A stretch of DNA of 49,590 bases from MGBC163016 sp910588905 (GTDB lineage Bacteria > Actinomycetota > Coriobacteriia > Coriobacteriales > Eggerthellaceae), in NCBI GenBank assembly GCA_948616985.1, contig CAPGDO010000015.1:1-49590 (forward strand), given 5' to 3'. Positions 41,936-49,008 of the stretch are shown here, one piece after another. The position numbers and the translations under genes were made by a program. Position 1 is the stretch's first letter. Every line of letters begins with the position of its first letter. The notes under the pieces were generated by a model. It saw only the letters and a program-made list of their open reading frames with translations, was not told where the DNA came from and ran no database searches.

Positions 41936-41970
41936 AAAGCGTCTATGCGTGGCGAAGTTCGATAACCCGG
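41916..41970 (-). promoter_or_regulatory. Antiterminator pairing of the trpB2 attenuator
   Basis: The segment CCGGGTTATCGA (plus-strand 41959-41970), which begins 1 nt after the leader stop codon, can pair along all 12 positions (two G-U) with TCGATGACTCGG (41916-41927). The latter spans the terminator loop and parts of both arms, so the two structures exclude each other. A ribosome stalled on the Trp codons, 19 nt upstream, would leave the segment free and allow read-through. A ribosome at the stop codon would cover it and let the terminator form. Confidence 0.75.
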
Positions 41971-41971
41971 C

Positions 41972-42055
41972 TTACGATATTCCCTTCTGCCACCACCAGG
42001 CACCAGCAACCGCAGCGGCGGTTGCGTTGAAGCTATGGGCTTGAGCGTTGAGCAC
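41972..42055 (-). CDS. trpL: Trp leader peptide of trpB2 (27 aa)
   Basis: A 27-codon reading frame starts at a GTG (42055) with GAAAGG 6 nt upstream, opens MLNAQAHSF and ends AGAWWWQKGIS. The three Trp codons in a row (plus-strand 41990-41998) and the terminator downstream identify it as a tryptophan leader peptide used to sense charged tRNA-Trp. A perfect hairpin (AACCGC/GCGGTT, plus-strand 42008-42023) within its coding region may be the pause hairpin. An extended -10-like TGCTATCCT on the minus strand (plus-strand 42085-42093) is the likely promoter. The peptide itself is not expected to have a function. Confidence 0.85.
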   Translation of the reverse strand: MLNAQAHSFNATAAAVAGAWWWQKGIS

Positions 42056-42177
42056 GGTGGGCCTTTCGTATCGGGTCAGTGGGCAGGATAGCAGAAGATG
42101 AGCGTTCCGGGGGAGAAGATGGGGCCGAAGGGATATTTCCCCTTCGTAACATCCTCAGCGGCCAGGGTCATCTTGCC

Positions 42178-42183
42178 TATAAT
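42178..42183 (+). promoter_or_regulatory. -10 box TATAAT of cysK
   Basis: A perfect TATAAT 33 bp before the cysK ATG, with no clear -35 box. It is divergent from the trpL promoter about 90 bp away. Confidence 0.55.
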
Positions 42184-42216
42184 CACCGAAAGACCTCGTT
42201 CGTCGAAAGGACCACG

Positions 42217-43143
42217 ATGACCATCTATGCTCAGGTGTCCCAGCTCATCGGCCATACCCCCCTCCTTGAGCTGACCCGTTTCGAAGCGGACCACCAGCTG
42301 CCCGCTACCCTTCTTGGCAAGGTGGAATCATCCAATCCGGGCGGCTCCATCAAAGATCGTGTAGCCCAGGCCATGCTGGATGAGGCCGAAGCCTCGGGCA
42401 AGCTGAGCCCGGATACGGTCATCATCGAACCCACTTCAGGCAACACAGGCGTGGGGCTGGCCATGCTGGCGGCAACGCGGGGGAATCAGATCATCATCTG
42501 CATGCCCGAGACCATGTCTGTGGAGCGACGCAACCTCATGCGGGCCTACGGGGCGCAGCTAGAGCTGACAGAAGGTTCGAAGGGCATGGCGGGGGCCATC
42601 GCTCGGGCAGAGGAGCTTGCCCAGGATATCCCGAATGCCTTCATCCCTTCCCAGTTCAGCAATCCTGCGAATCCGGCCATCCATTATCGGACCACCGGCC
42701 CTGAGATCTGGGAGCAGGCCGAAGGCGATGTGGATGCCTTGGTGTGCGGTGTGGGCACTGGTGGCACCATCAGCGGCGCAGGAGCCTATTTGAAAGAGCA
42801 GAACCCGAACATCCAGATCATCGCCGTGGAACCGGCGGGATCCCCCGTGCTCTCAGGCGGGAAGCCCGGTCCCCATGGCCTTCAAGGCATCGGCGCAGGC
42901 TTCGTGCCCGCCACGCTGGATACCCGAATCTACGGCGAGGTCATCCAGGTGCATGAGGAAGACGCCTATGAAACAGGCCGTGCTCTGGCCAGCCGAGATG
43001 GCCTTTTGGTGGGCATCTCTTCAGGGGCGGCCGTATGGGCGGCGTCCCAAGTGGCCCAGCGTCCTGAGATGGCAGGCAAGCGCATCGTGTGCATCCTGCC
43101 GGATACGGGGGAGCGCTACCTCTCCACTCCTATGTTCTCCTGA
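42217..43143 (+). CDS. cysK: Cysteine synthase (O-acetylserine sulfhydrylase)
   Basis: A 308-residue PLP enzyme with the CysK signatures: SSNPGGSIKDR with PLP Lys46, PTSGNTGVGLAMLAA, GVGTGGTISG and GISSGAAV. It makes cysteine from O-acetylserine and sulfide in the cytoplasm. The start ATG at 42217 is behind GAAAGGACCACG. It lies 86 bp before the methionine importer genes on the same strand, so this is a sulfur amino-acid cluster. The frame is open for another 138 bp upstream, but that stretch contains the promoter. Confidence 0.95.
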   Translation: MTIYAQVSQLIGHTPLLELTRFEADHQLPATLLGKVESSNPGGSIKDRVAQAMLDEAEASGKLSPDTVIIEPTSGNTGVGLAMLAATRGNQIIICMPETMSVERRNLMRAYGAQLELTEGSKGMAGAIARAEELAQDIPNAFIPSQFSNPANPAIHYRTTGPEIWEQAEGDVDALVCGVGTGGTISGAGAYLKEQNPNIQIIAVEPAGSPVLSGGKPGPHGLQGIGAGFVPATLDTRIYGEVIQVHEEDAYETGRALASRDGLLVGISSGAAVWAASQVAQRPEMAGKRIVCILPDTGERYLSTPMFS

Positions 43144-43193
43144 GGGGGCATGAGCGACGCTGTTCGCGCTAAAATCACAGGTTCAGGCAGAAT

Positions 43194-43211
43194 GCAGCCC
43201 TTATGGGCTGC
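43194..43211 (+). promoter_or_regulatory. Hairpin in the metN leader
   Basis: GCAGCCC (43194-43200) and GGGCTGC (43205-43211) form a perfect 7-bp stem with a 4-nt loop, 7-8 nt before the AAGGA ribosome-binding site of metN. A TAAAAT -10-like box lies at 43170-43175. It does not match a SAM riboswitch that I can recognise; a role in translation control is possible. Confidence 0.35.
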
Positions 43212-43229
43212 GGGACCCAAGGAATGCGC

Positions 43230-44258
43230 GTGATCGAATTAAAGCATCTGACCAAGACGTTCAAGACGGGCAAGGATAGCTTCACGGCCGTCAACGACGT
43301 GAATCTCGCCATCCAAGATGGCGAGGTCTTCGGCATCATCGGCTTCTCGGGCGCTGGCAAATCAACGCTGGTGCGCTGCATGAACCTGCTCGAGCGCCCC
43401 ACTTCCGGCCAGGTCATCATCGACGGTGTTGACCTCACTCAGCTCTCCTTGAAGCAGCTGCGCGAGGAGCGCAAGCGCATCGGCATGATCTTCCAGCAGT
43501 TCAACCTGCTCTCTCAAAGCACGGTGGCAGCGAACGTCCGCTATCCCCTTGAGATATCCGGCGTTCCGAAGGACAAGGCTGATGCGCGGGTGCAGGAGCT
43601 GCTGGAATTGGTAGACCTCTCAGACAAGGCATCCTCCTATCCGGCGCAGCTCTCCGGGGGTCAGAAGCAGCGGGTGGCCATTGCCCGGGCCCTGGCCACT
43701 GATCCGAAGATCATCCTCTGCGATGAAGCCACCAGCGCGCTCGATCCCATCACCACTCGCTCCATCCTGGATCTGCTCAAGCGCTTGAATACCGAATTCG
43801 GCGTGACCATCGTGGTCATCACCCATGAGATGCGCGTCGTGGAGCAGATCTGCGACCGCGTGGCCGTCATGAGCGAAGGCGAGGTGAAGGAAGAGGGAAC
43901 CGTCTTCGACGTCTTCCTGCAGCCGAAGTCGGATACAGCGAAGCGGCTGATCGAGCCCTCCCATGCCGAGGCTGTGGCCCCGCTTCCGCCGAATAGCCTT
44001 CGCCTGGCCTTCACAGGCGAAGAATCCGGGGCTCCCGTCATATCAGATATGACCGTCCAGTGCGATGTCATGGTGAACATCCTCTCAGCCAATACAGAGG
44101 TCATCGGCGGCAAGACCTTAGGCCAGATGTTGATCAAGCTGCCGGAGGATACGGCGGCCCAAGACCGCATCAAGCATTACCTGGAGCGCCGTGGCATCTT
44201 CTTCGAGGCCAATACTGGCGCTGGGGGAGAAGATGCGGGCCTGAAGGAGGTGATCTAG
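43230..44258 (+). CDS. metN: Methionine ABC importer ATPase
   Basis: A 342-residue ATPase: Walker A GFSGAGKST, Q-loop IFQQFNLL, signature LSGGQKQRVAIARAL, Walker B ILCDEATSALDP and switch His in VITHEMRVV. The C-terminal part (about residues 265-335, LRLAFTGEESGAPVIS onward) is a NIL domain, which binds methionine and inhibits transport. The GTG at 43230 is the preferred start: AAGGA lies 6 nt upstream, while the in-frame ATG at 43224 has no room for a ribosome-binding site, and MIELKHLTKTF is canonical. metI starts directly after its stop codon. Confidence 0.95.
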   Translation: MIELKHLTKTFKTGKDSFTAVNDVNLAIQDGEVFGIIGFSGAGKSTLVRCMNLLERPTSGQVIIDGVDLTQLSLKQLREERKRIGMIFQQFNLLSQSTVAANVRYPLEISGVPKDKADARVQELLELVDLSDKASSYPAQLSGGQKQRVAIARALATDPKIILCDEATSALDPITTRSILDLLKRLNTEFGVTIVVITHEMRVVEQICDRVAVMSEGEVKEEGTVFDVFLQPKSDTAKRLIEPSHAEAVAPLPPNSLRLAFTGEESGAPVISDMTVQCDVMVNILSANTEVIGGKTLGQMLIKLPEDTAAQDRIKHYLERRGIFFEANTGAGGEDAGLKEVI

Positions 44259-44918
44259 ATGTCCCCGGAGATGATGGACCTTCTGCTGACGGGCACCTGG
44301 GAAACGCTGTACATGACCCTCGTCTCTACGGCCATCGCCTATGTCATAGGCGTGCCGGTGGGAGTCATCCTCTATGTCACCGGTGAGGGCGGTATCCGCC
44401 AGAACCGAGCAGTGAACTTCGTGGTGGGCATCATCGTGAACATCCTGCGCTCGGTCCCATTCCTCATCCTGCTCGTGGCTATTCTGCCCTTCACCCGAGC
44501 TGTGGTGGGTACGACCATCGGCTCCACAGCCACCATCGTGCCGTTGGTGGTGGCAGCGGCTCCCTATGTGGCTCGCATGGTGGAATCCTCCCTTAAGGAG
44601 GTAGATGCTGGAGTGATCGAAGCAGCTCGAGCCATGGGCTCGTCAACCTTCCAGATGATATGGAAGGTTTTCCTGCCAGAGGCGCGGCCATCGCTGCTCG
44701 TGGGTGCTACAATCTCGCTCGCTACTATTCTGGGCTATTCTGCGATGGCGGGTTTCGTGGGAGGCGGCGGCCTGGGTGCCATCGCCATCAACTACGGCTA
44801 CTACCGCTACCAGTCCGATGTCATGCTCATCACCGTGGCATTGCTCGTGGTCATCGTGCAGATATTCCAAGAGGGTGGCTTGAAGCTCGTCAACAAGGTT
44901 GACAAACGGTTGAGGTAG
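44259..44918 (+). CDS. metI: Methionine ABC importer permease
   Basis: A 219-residue membrane subunit with five TM segments and the EAA-type coupling motif EAARAMGSSTFQMIWKVFLP contacting MetN. It begins MSPEMMDLLLTGTWETLYMT, typical of MetI. The start ATG abuts the metN stop, with GGAGG 7 nt upstream. metQ follows after 19 bp. Confidence 0.95.
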   Translation: MSPEMMDLLLTGTWETLYMTLVSTAIAYVIGVPVGVILYVTGEGGIRQNRAVNFVVGIIVNILRSVPFLILLVAILPFTRAVVGTTIGSTATIVPLVVAAAPYVARMVESSLKEVDAGVIEAARAMGSSTFQMIWKVFLPEARPSLLVGATISLATILGYSAMAGFVGGGGLGAIAINYGYYRYQSDVMLITVALLVVIVQIFQEGGLKLVNKVDKRLR

Positions 44919-44937
44919 AAGACCAGGAGGGAATACC

Positions 44938-45792
44938 ATGAAGATCTCGAAGAAGCTCACGGCCATCGCCGTTGTGGCAGCCACAACGCTGGCCTTGGGA
45001 TTGGCTGGCTGCTCGGGCGGCTCCAATGCTTCCAGCGCTAGCTCGGCGGCTGCTGAAGGGGATGACACGGTCATCACCGTAGGCGCTTCCCCTACGCCCC
45101 ATGCTGAGATACTGAAGCAGGTGGAGCAGGCGCTGGCTGATGAGGGCTATCAGCTGGAAGTGGTGGAATACAACGACTACGTGCTGCCGAACACCGCTCT
45201 GGAAGAGGGTGAGCTGGATGCGAACTACTTCCAGCACATCACCTACCTGAACGATTTCAATGATGAGAACGGCACCCATCTGGCCAATGCTGCGGGCATC
45301 CACTTCGAGCCCTTTGGCCTGTACTCCAACAAGGTCGTCTCTTTGGATGAGCTCCAGGACGGTGCCGTGGTTGCCGTGCCGAACGACACCACCAACGAAG
45401 CTCGCGCACTGCTGTTGCTGGAGCAAGAGGGCCTCATCAAGCTGAAGGAGGGCGCTGGCCTGAACGCTACGGTCATCGACATCGAGGAGAATCCGAAGAA
45501 CCTCCAGATCCAGGAAGTGGAAGCCGCTCAGGTTCCCCGCACCCTGGATGAGGTGGACGTGGCGGCCATCAACGGCAACTATGCACTGAACGCAGGGCTG
45601 AACGTGGCCGATGCCATCGCTACGGAATCCGATGAGGGCGAAGCGGCTCGCGCTTACATGAACGTCATCGCTGTCAAGGAAGGCTCTGAGGATTCGCCGA
45701 AGATCCAGGCGCTCATAGAGGCGCTGCAGACCGATGCGGTGAAGCAATACATCGCTGACACCTACAACGGTGCGGTCGTCACCATCTTCTAA
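44938..45792 (+). CDS. metQ: Methionine-binding lipoprotein
   Basis: A 284-residue NlpA/MetQ family lipoprotein. The signal ends in LGLAGC (lipidated Cys25), followed by a Ser/Ala-rich linker and the binding domain (ITVGASPTPHAEILKQV, YNDYVLPNTALEEGELDANY, FQHITYLNDF, VAAINGNYALNAG). It captures methionine outside the membrane for MetNI. The start ATG is behind AGGAGGGAATACC. Two hairpins follow the stop before the sortase-like gene. Confidence 0.95.
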   Translation: MKISKKLTAIAVVAATTLALGLAGCSGGSNASSASSAAAEGDDTVITVGASPTPHAEILKQVEQALADEGYQLEVVEYNDYVLPNTALEEGELDANYFQHITYLNDFNDENGTHLANAAGIHFEPFGLYSNKVVSLDELQDGAVVAVPNDTTNEARALLLLEQEGLIKLKEGAGLNATVIDIEENPKNLQIQEVEAAQVPRTLDEVDVAAINGNYALNAGLNVADAIATESDEGEAARAYMNVIAVKEGSEDSPKIQALIEALQTDAVKQYIADTYNGAVVTIF

Positions 45793-45820
45793 CGTATCTC
45801 GTACAGACCTCTGACGGTCC

Positions 45821-45836
45821 GCTCCTGCTAAGGAGC
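45821..45836. other. Small hairpin after metQ
   Basis: GCTCCT and AGGAGC form a 6-bp stem with a 4-nt loop, 28 bp after the metQ stop. There is no T-run, so it may be an mRNA-end processing or stability element rather than a classical terminator. Confidence 0.35.
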
Positions 45837-45840
45837 CTGC

Positions 45841-45892
45841 TCTCCCTTCCGTTGTATCTTCTGGTCAGACCAGCGGATATGCGGAAGGGAGA
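45841..45892 (+). promoter_or_regulatory. SD-sequestering RNA hairpin before sortase-like gene
   Basis: TCTCCCTTCCG (45841-45851) pairs perfectly with CGGAAGGGAGA (45882-45892), and the loop holds an inner hairpin CTGGTC-A-GACCAG (45861-45873). The 3' arm contains the ribosome-binding site AAGGGAG of the gene that starts at 45898. The folded mRNA would hide that site, so translation would need the stem opened by a factor, a ligand or a change in temperature. The regulator is unknown. Confidence 0.6.
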
Positions 45893-45897
45893 CTGCT

Positions 45898-46641
45898 ATG
45901 AGGAAGCGCACGAAGGTAGCGGCAGCCCTCCTTGCGTGCATGGTCTGCATGGCATTGGTGGTCGGTGTTGCCTATGCAGCGGCTCCTTCCTTCAATGAGG
46001 CTGGGGAAGAGGTCGCAGAGCAACAGGCGGCAGCTGAGGCGTCGGCCGCGGATCAAGCCATGGCGGCTTCCTATCTCCAACAAGCTCAGACGCTCGGCCT
46101 TTCCAGCTACGATGCCGATGGCGCTTTCATCCATCAGCCTTCCACCATCCCCTCTCTCTTGAATGCCCAAGCGAACAGCGGCGCCCGTTTCCAGGATGAA
46201 GTGCCCCTGCAAGCTTCCACCTCATCAGACACCTCAAGCACTGCCCATCCTTCCCGTGATCAGAGCATGCCTCCCCTTTCCCTGATGATCGCAGGCAACG
46301 TCATCCCCTATGTGGATGCCTACAAGGCCGAACGGGCGCCTGATCACACGGCAGGGTTATGGATGGGCTCAGATTCCACCCAGGATGGTTCCTGGGGCTA
46401 TTTCATCGGCCACCATCCAGGCGTCTTCAACTGCGTGATGTATCTCCAGCAAGGGGATGTCATCCAGGTTTGCGACAGGGATGGCAATATGCGCGCCTAC
46501 ACTGTGTTCGAGGTCTATGACGTCCCTGACAGCACCCAATGGGGTCAGATAGCCTCTGAGGTCACCAGTCATGGCGAATCCATCGCCCTTCAGACCTGCT
46601 GCGGAGATGACGCTAGCTATCGCATCGTAGAAGCTGCCTGA
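45898..46641 (+). CDS. Sortase-family protein, exported
   Basis: A 247-residue protein with an N-terminal signal or anchor helix (VAAALLACMVCMALVVGVAYA), an Ala/Gln/Ser-rich linker (about 35-120), and a C-terminal sortase-like domain of about 120 residues. Candidate catalytic residues are His172 in YFIGHHPGVF, Cys234 in ALQTCCGDD and Arg242 in SYRIVEA; the GDVIQVCDRDG strand and YTVFEVYDV support the fold. A second Cys directly follows the catalytic one. It would process or anchor surface proteins outside the membrane. No LPXTG substrate gene is next to it. The start codon sits just after a stem that covers its ribosome-binding site. Confidence 0.75.
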   Translation: MRKRTKVAAALLACMVCMALVVGVAYAAAPSFNEAGEEVAEQQAAAEASAADQAMAASYLQQAQTLGLSSYDADGAFIHQPSTIPSLLNAQANSGARFQDEVPLQASTSSDTSSTAHPSRDQSMPPLSLMIAGNVIPYVDAYKAERAPDHTAGLWMGSDSTQDGSWGYFIGHHPGVFNCVMYLQQGDVIQVCDRDGNMRAYTVFEVYDVPDSTQWGQIASEVTSHGESIALQTCCGDDASYRIVEAA

Positions 46642-46680
46642 TCCGCTCTGCTTGCCTGGCCCATTCGGCGTCAAGGGCCG

Positions 46681-46686
46681 TATAAT
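46681..46686 (+). promoter_or_regulatory. -10 box TATAAT, leaderless start candidate of rsmI
   Basis: A perfect TATAAT ends 6 nt before the rsmI ATG, with no Shine-Dalgarno sequence between, so the transcript probably begins at the start codon. Confidence 0.6.
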
Positions 46687-46692
46687 CTTCCC

Positions 46693-47577
46693 ATGGCAGA
46701 TTCCGGCAGGCTCACCATCGTTCCCACCCCCATCGGCAACCTGGGGGATATCACCTTGCGCGCCATCGAAGCCTTGCGGTCTGCAGATGCGGTCCTTTGC
46801 GAAGACACCCGGGTGACAGGCAAGCTCTTGACCGCCCTTGACGTGAGGCGTCCGCTCGTTCGCCTTGATGAGTACACCATCCGGGACCGGTCAGACCAGA
46901 TCATCGCTCAGCTTCAGGCGGGAGAGTCCTTTGCCTACTGCTCCGATGCGGGCATGCCGGGGGTGTCTGATCCGGGCATGCATCTGGTATCCCAAGCGCG
47001 GAAGCAGGGTATTCCCGTTGATGTATTGCCAGGGGCATCGGCGGTCACTACGGCCTACGTTGCCAGTGGCTTCTCTGCCCAGCGCTTCCTCTTCGCAGGC
47101 TTCCTGCCACGCAAGGAGGGAGAGCGGGCCGCCTTGCTTGAGAGCCTAGCAAGCTTGGATGCCGCCCTCATCTTCTATGAGAGCCCCCACCGGATCGCAG
47201 ATTCCTTGGGGGCCATAGCTCAGGCGTTTCCCACCCGTCAGGTGGCTCTGTGTCGGGAGCTCACGAAGGTCCATGAAGAGGTCATAGTCGAACAGGCCCC
47301 GAAGCTGGCTGAGCGCATCGCCTCCCGGCAGCAAGAGGCGCCCCTCAAAGGGGAGATAGCCTTGGTGATAGATGCTCCCTCTGCCGAAGAGGAGGTCCTG
47401 GCCCAGGACGCGAAGCGGATCGGAGCTCAGGCGCGCGCTGAAGAGCTAACCGCTGCGGGCACGCGCCCCAAGGAAGCAGCCCAGATTCTTTCCCGAGAAT
47501 GCGGCATCCCACGCAATGATGCCTATGAACTGGCTCTTTCGGCCCGAGATAGGCTGCGGGAAGGCTCATCCGCTTGA
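46693..47577 (+). CDS. rsmI: 16S rRNA (cytidine(1402)-2'-O)-methyltransferase
   Basis: A 294-residue tetrapyrrole-methylase-fold enzyme: VPTPIGNLGDITLRA at the N-terminus, CEDTRVTGKLL, SDAGMPGVSDPG, the SAM-site region PGASAVTTAYVASGF, and FYESPHRI. It methylates the ribose of C1402 in 16S rRNA. The C-terminal 60 residues are the usual RsmI helical tail. The start follows a TATAAT box by 6 nt. Its stop codon overlaps the start of the metalloprotease gene (ATGA-type junction). Confidence 0.95.
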   Translation: MADSGRLTIVPTPIGNLGDITLRAIEALRSADAVLCEDTRVTGKLLTALDVRRPLVRLDEYTIRDRSDQIIAQLQAGESFAYCSDAGMPGVSDPGMHLVSQARKQGIPVDVLPGASAVTTAYVASGFSAQRFLFAGFLPRKEGERAALLESLASLDAALIFYESPHRIADSLGAIAQAFPTRQVALCRELTKVHEEVIVEQAPKLAERIASRQQEAPLKGEIALVIDAPSAEEEVLAQDAKRIGAQARAEELTAAGTRPKEAAQILSRECGIPRNDAYELALSARDRLREGSSA

Positions 47578-48149
47578 TGGGTCGCTCGTCCTCGTGCATT
47601 CAGATGGTCCACCTTGCTGGATTCGATGTCCAGCTCACCCGCAAGCGGATCAAGAATGTGAATCTGCGTGTGCGACCCAATGGTCAGGTGACCGTCTCTG
47701 CACCCGCTCATGTGAGCCTCGGCGAGATAGAGCGCTTCCTTGAGAGCAAGCGGTCCTGGATCCAGCGGGCTCAGCAGAAGCATCCAGCGAATGTTCCCGA
47801 CCCCTTCGCCGAGGCCACCGATGAGGAGAAGCAGCAATGGAAGAGTCTAGTGGAGGCATTTGTGCCGCCGCTCATCCAGAAATGGGAAGCCATCTTGGGA
47901 GTACGGGCAGGGAAGCTGGCCTATCGCAATATGAAGAGCCGATGGGGAAGCTGCCAGCCCTCCACAGGGCGCATCTGCGTCAATACGCGTCTAGCGCTCT
48001 ATCCGCCAGAATGCTTGGAGTACGTGGTGGTCCATGAGCTCTGCCATCTATTGGTGCATGGTCACGGCCAAGCATTCTACGATCTGCTGGATAGGGCTCT
48101 GCCTGATTGGCGGCAAGCTCGCCAGCGCTTATCTTTACCACCCGGGTAA
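47577..48149 (+). CDS. YgjP/SprT-like zinc metallopeptidase
   Basis: A 190-residue protein of the YgjP (DUF45) group. The zinc motif is HELCHLLVHGHG, followed by the third-ligand region of FYDLLDRALPDW. The N-terminal part carries KRIKNVNLRVRPNGQVTVSA and the central NMKSRWGSCQPSTGRICVNTRL typical of the family. It probably acts as a cytoplasmic peptidase; the target is unknown. The start ATG at 47577 overlaps the rsmI stop; a second Met nine codons on is possible. It ends about 50 bp before the ffs transcript. Confidence 0.85.
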   Translation: MGRSSSCIQMVHLAGFDVQLTRKRIKNVNLRVRPNGQVTVSAPAHVSLGEIERFLESKRSWIQRAQQKHPANVPDPFAEATDEEKQQWKSLVEAFVPPLIQKWEAILGVRAGKLAYRNMKSRWGSCQPSTGRICVNTRLALYPPECLEYVVVHELCHLLVHGHGQAFYDLLDRALPDWRQARQRLSLPPG

Positions 48150-48187
48150 CGGAGGGTCGCCATCAACACCCCGACGCGCTTCTACGG

Positions 48188-48193
48188 TATACT
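48188..48193 (+). promoter_or_regulatory. -10 box of ffs
   Basis: TATACT lies 7 nt before the 5' end of the SRP RNA stem at 48201, the right spacing for initiation at about 48200. No good -35 match is present. Confidence 0.55.
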
Positions 48194-48200
48194 GACGAAA

Positions 48201-48308
48201 AGCACCTCGGTCTGGCAGGACGGGGCGACATGTTCCGAACCTGGTCAGGTCCGGGAGGAAGCAGCCATAAGGAACCGCTGACGAGCCCGTCCTGTCTTCC
48301 GGGGTGCT
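48201..48308 (+). ncRNA. ffs: Small signal recognition particle RNA (4.5S type)
   Basis: Contains the diagnostic SRP domain IV core: CTGGTCAGGTCC, a GGGA tetraloop and GGAAGCAGCC, with the symmetric and asymmetric internal loops that bind Ffh. The ends AGCACC (48201) and GGTGCT (48308) and the arms around CAGGACGGG and CCCGTCCTG close a long rod of about 108 nt, typical of the short bacterial SRP RNA without an Alu domain. It guides membrane and secreted proteins to FtsY. The DedA coding region follows closely, and one possible DedA start lies inside the 3' strand of this stem. Confidence 0.93.
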
Positions 48309-48342
48309 CTCATTCATCAGCACTGTCACGAAAGATACTGCT

Positions 48343-49008
48343 TTGGGAATCATAGATTTCTTCATAAATCTGTTGAAAGACCCACGCGGCTTCATCGCCA
48401 GTTGGATTATCGCTCTGGGGCCCGTCTGGGTGTATTCGCCACTGTTCCTCATCGTGTTCGTGGAAACGGGTGTGGTGTTCTTCCCGTTCTTGCCAGGAGA
48501 CTCGCTGCTCTTCGCAGTGGGCGTGTTCTCGGCCGATGGTGGCGGTCTCAATCTAGCAGCCAGCCTCATCGTGTTCTACGCTGCGGCCATTCTGGGCAAC
48601 ACGTCCAACTACTGGATAGCGCGCTTTCTGGGGCACCGCATCATAGATTCGGGCAAGGTGAAGGCGCTCACCCCTGAGCGCATGGCGAAGCTGGATCATT
48701 TCTTCGCGAAGTACGGCGGTCTCACCATCGTCATCACGCGTTTCATGCCGTTCTTCCGCACCTTCGCTCCGTTCATCGCGGGCACTGGTCACATGAACTT
48801 CGGCAAGTTCACGCTGTGGAACTGCATTGGTGGCGTGGCGTGGGTGAGCCTGTTCGTACTGACGGGCTACTTCTTCGGTGGTGTGCCCTTCGTGCAGGAG
48901 CACTTCGAGGTCATCGTGCTGGGCATCGTGGCCGTATCGGTGGCTCCGGCGTTCATCGCTGCCATCAAGAGCGCCCTGAACTCCCGCAAAGCCAAAAACA
49001 AAGCGTAG
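48343..49008 (+). CDS. DedA family membrane protein
   Basis: A 221-residue membrane protein with the DedA/SNARE-associated (VTT) signatures: FLIVFVETGVVFFPFLPGDS, then ANYWIARFLG-type sequence (NTSNYWIARFLGHRI), TRFMPFFRTFAPFIAGTGHM and a final hydrophobic segment. DedA proteins help lipid carrier recycling and membrane homeostasis. The start is uncertain: TTG 48343 has GAAAG 8-9 nt upstream, while the in-frame GTG at 48304 would begin inside the SRP RNA stem and has no ribosome-binding site, so the TTG is preferred. The TAG stop (49006-49008) is supplied by the first bases of the following repeat palindrome. Confidence 0.85.
   Translation: MGIIDFFINLLKDPRGFIASWIIALGPVWVYSPLFLIVFVETGVVFFPFLPGDSLLFAVGVFSADGGGLNLAASLIVFYAAAILGNTSNYWIARFLGHRIIDSGKVKALTPERMAKLDHFFAKYGGLTIVITRFMPFFRTFAPFIAGTGHMNFGKFTLWNCIGGVAWVSLFVLTGYFFGGVPFVQEHFEVIVLGIVAVSVAPAFIAAIKSALNSRKAKNKA

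Noticed and set aside
43144..43229. SAM riboswitch before metNIQ
   Set aside because: The leader is under 60 nt with one simple hairpin; no known SAM-binding core is recognisable.
43192..43233. 13-codon upstream frame ending across the metN start (ATG CAG CCC ... TGA)
   Set aside because: Weak ribosome-binding site, no regulatory codons such as multiple Met or Cys, and it coincides with the hairpin arms; it is more likely chance.
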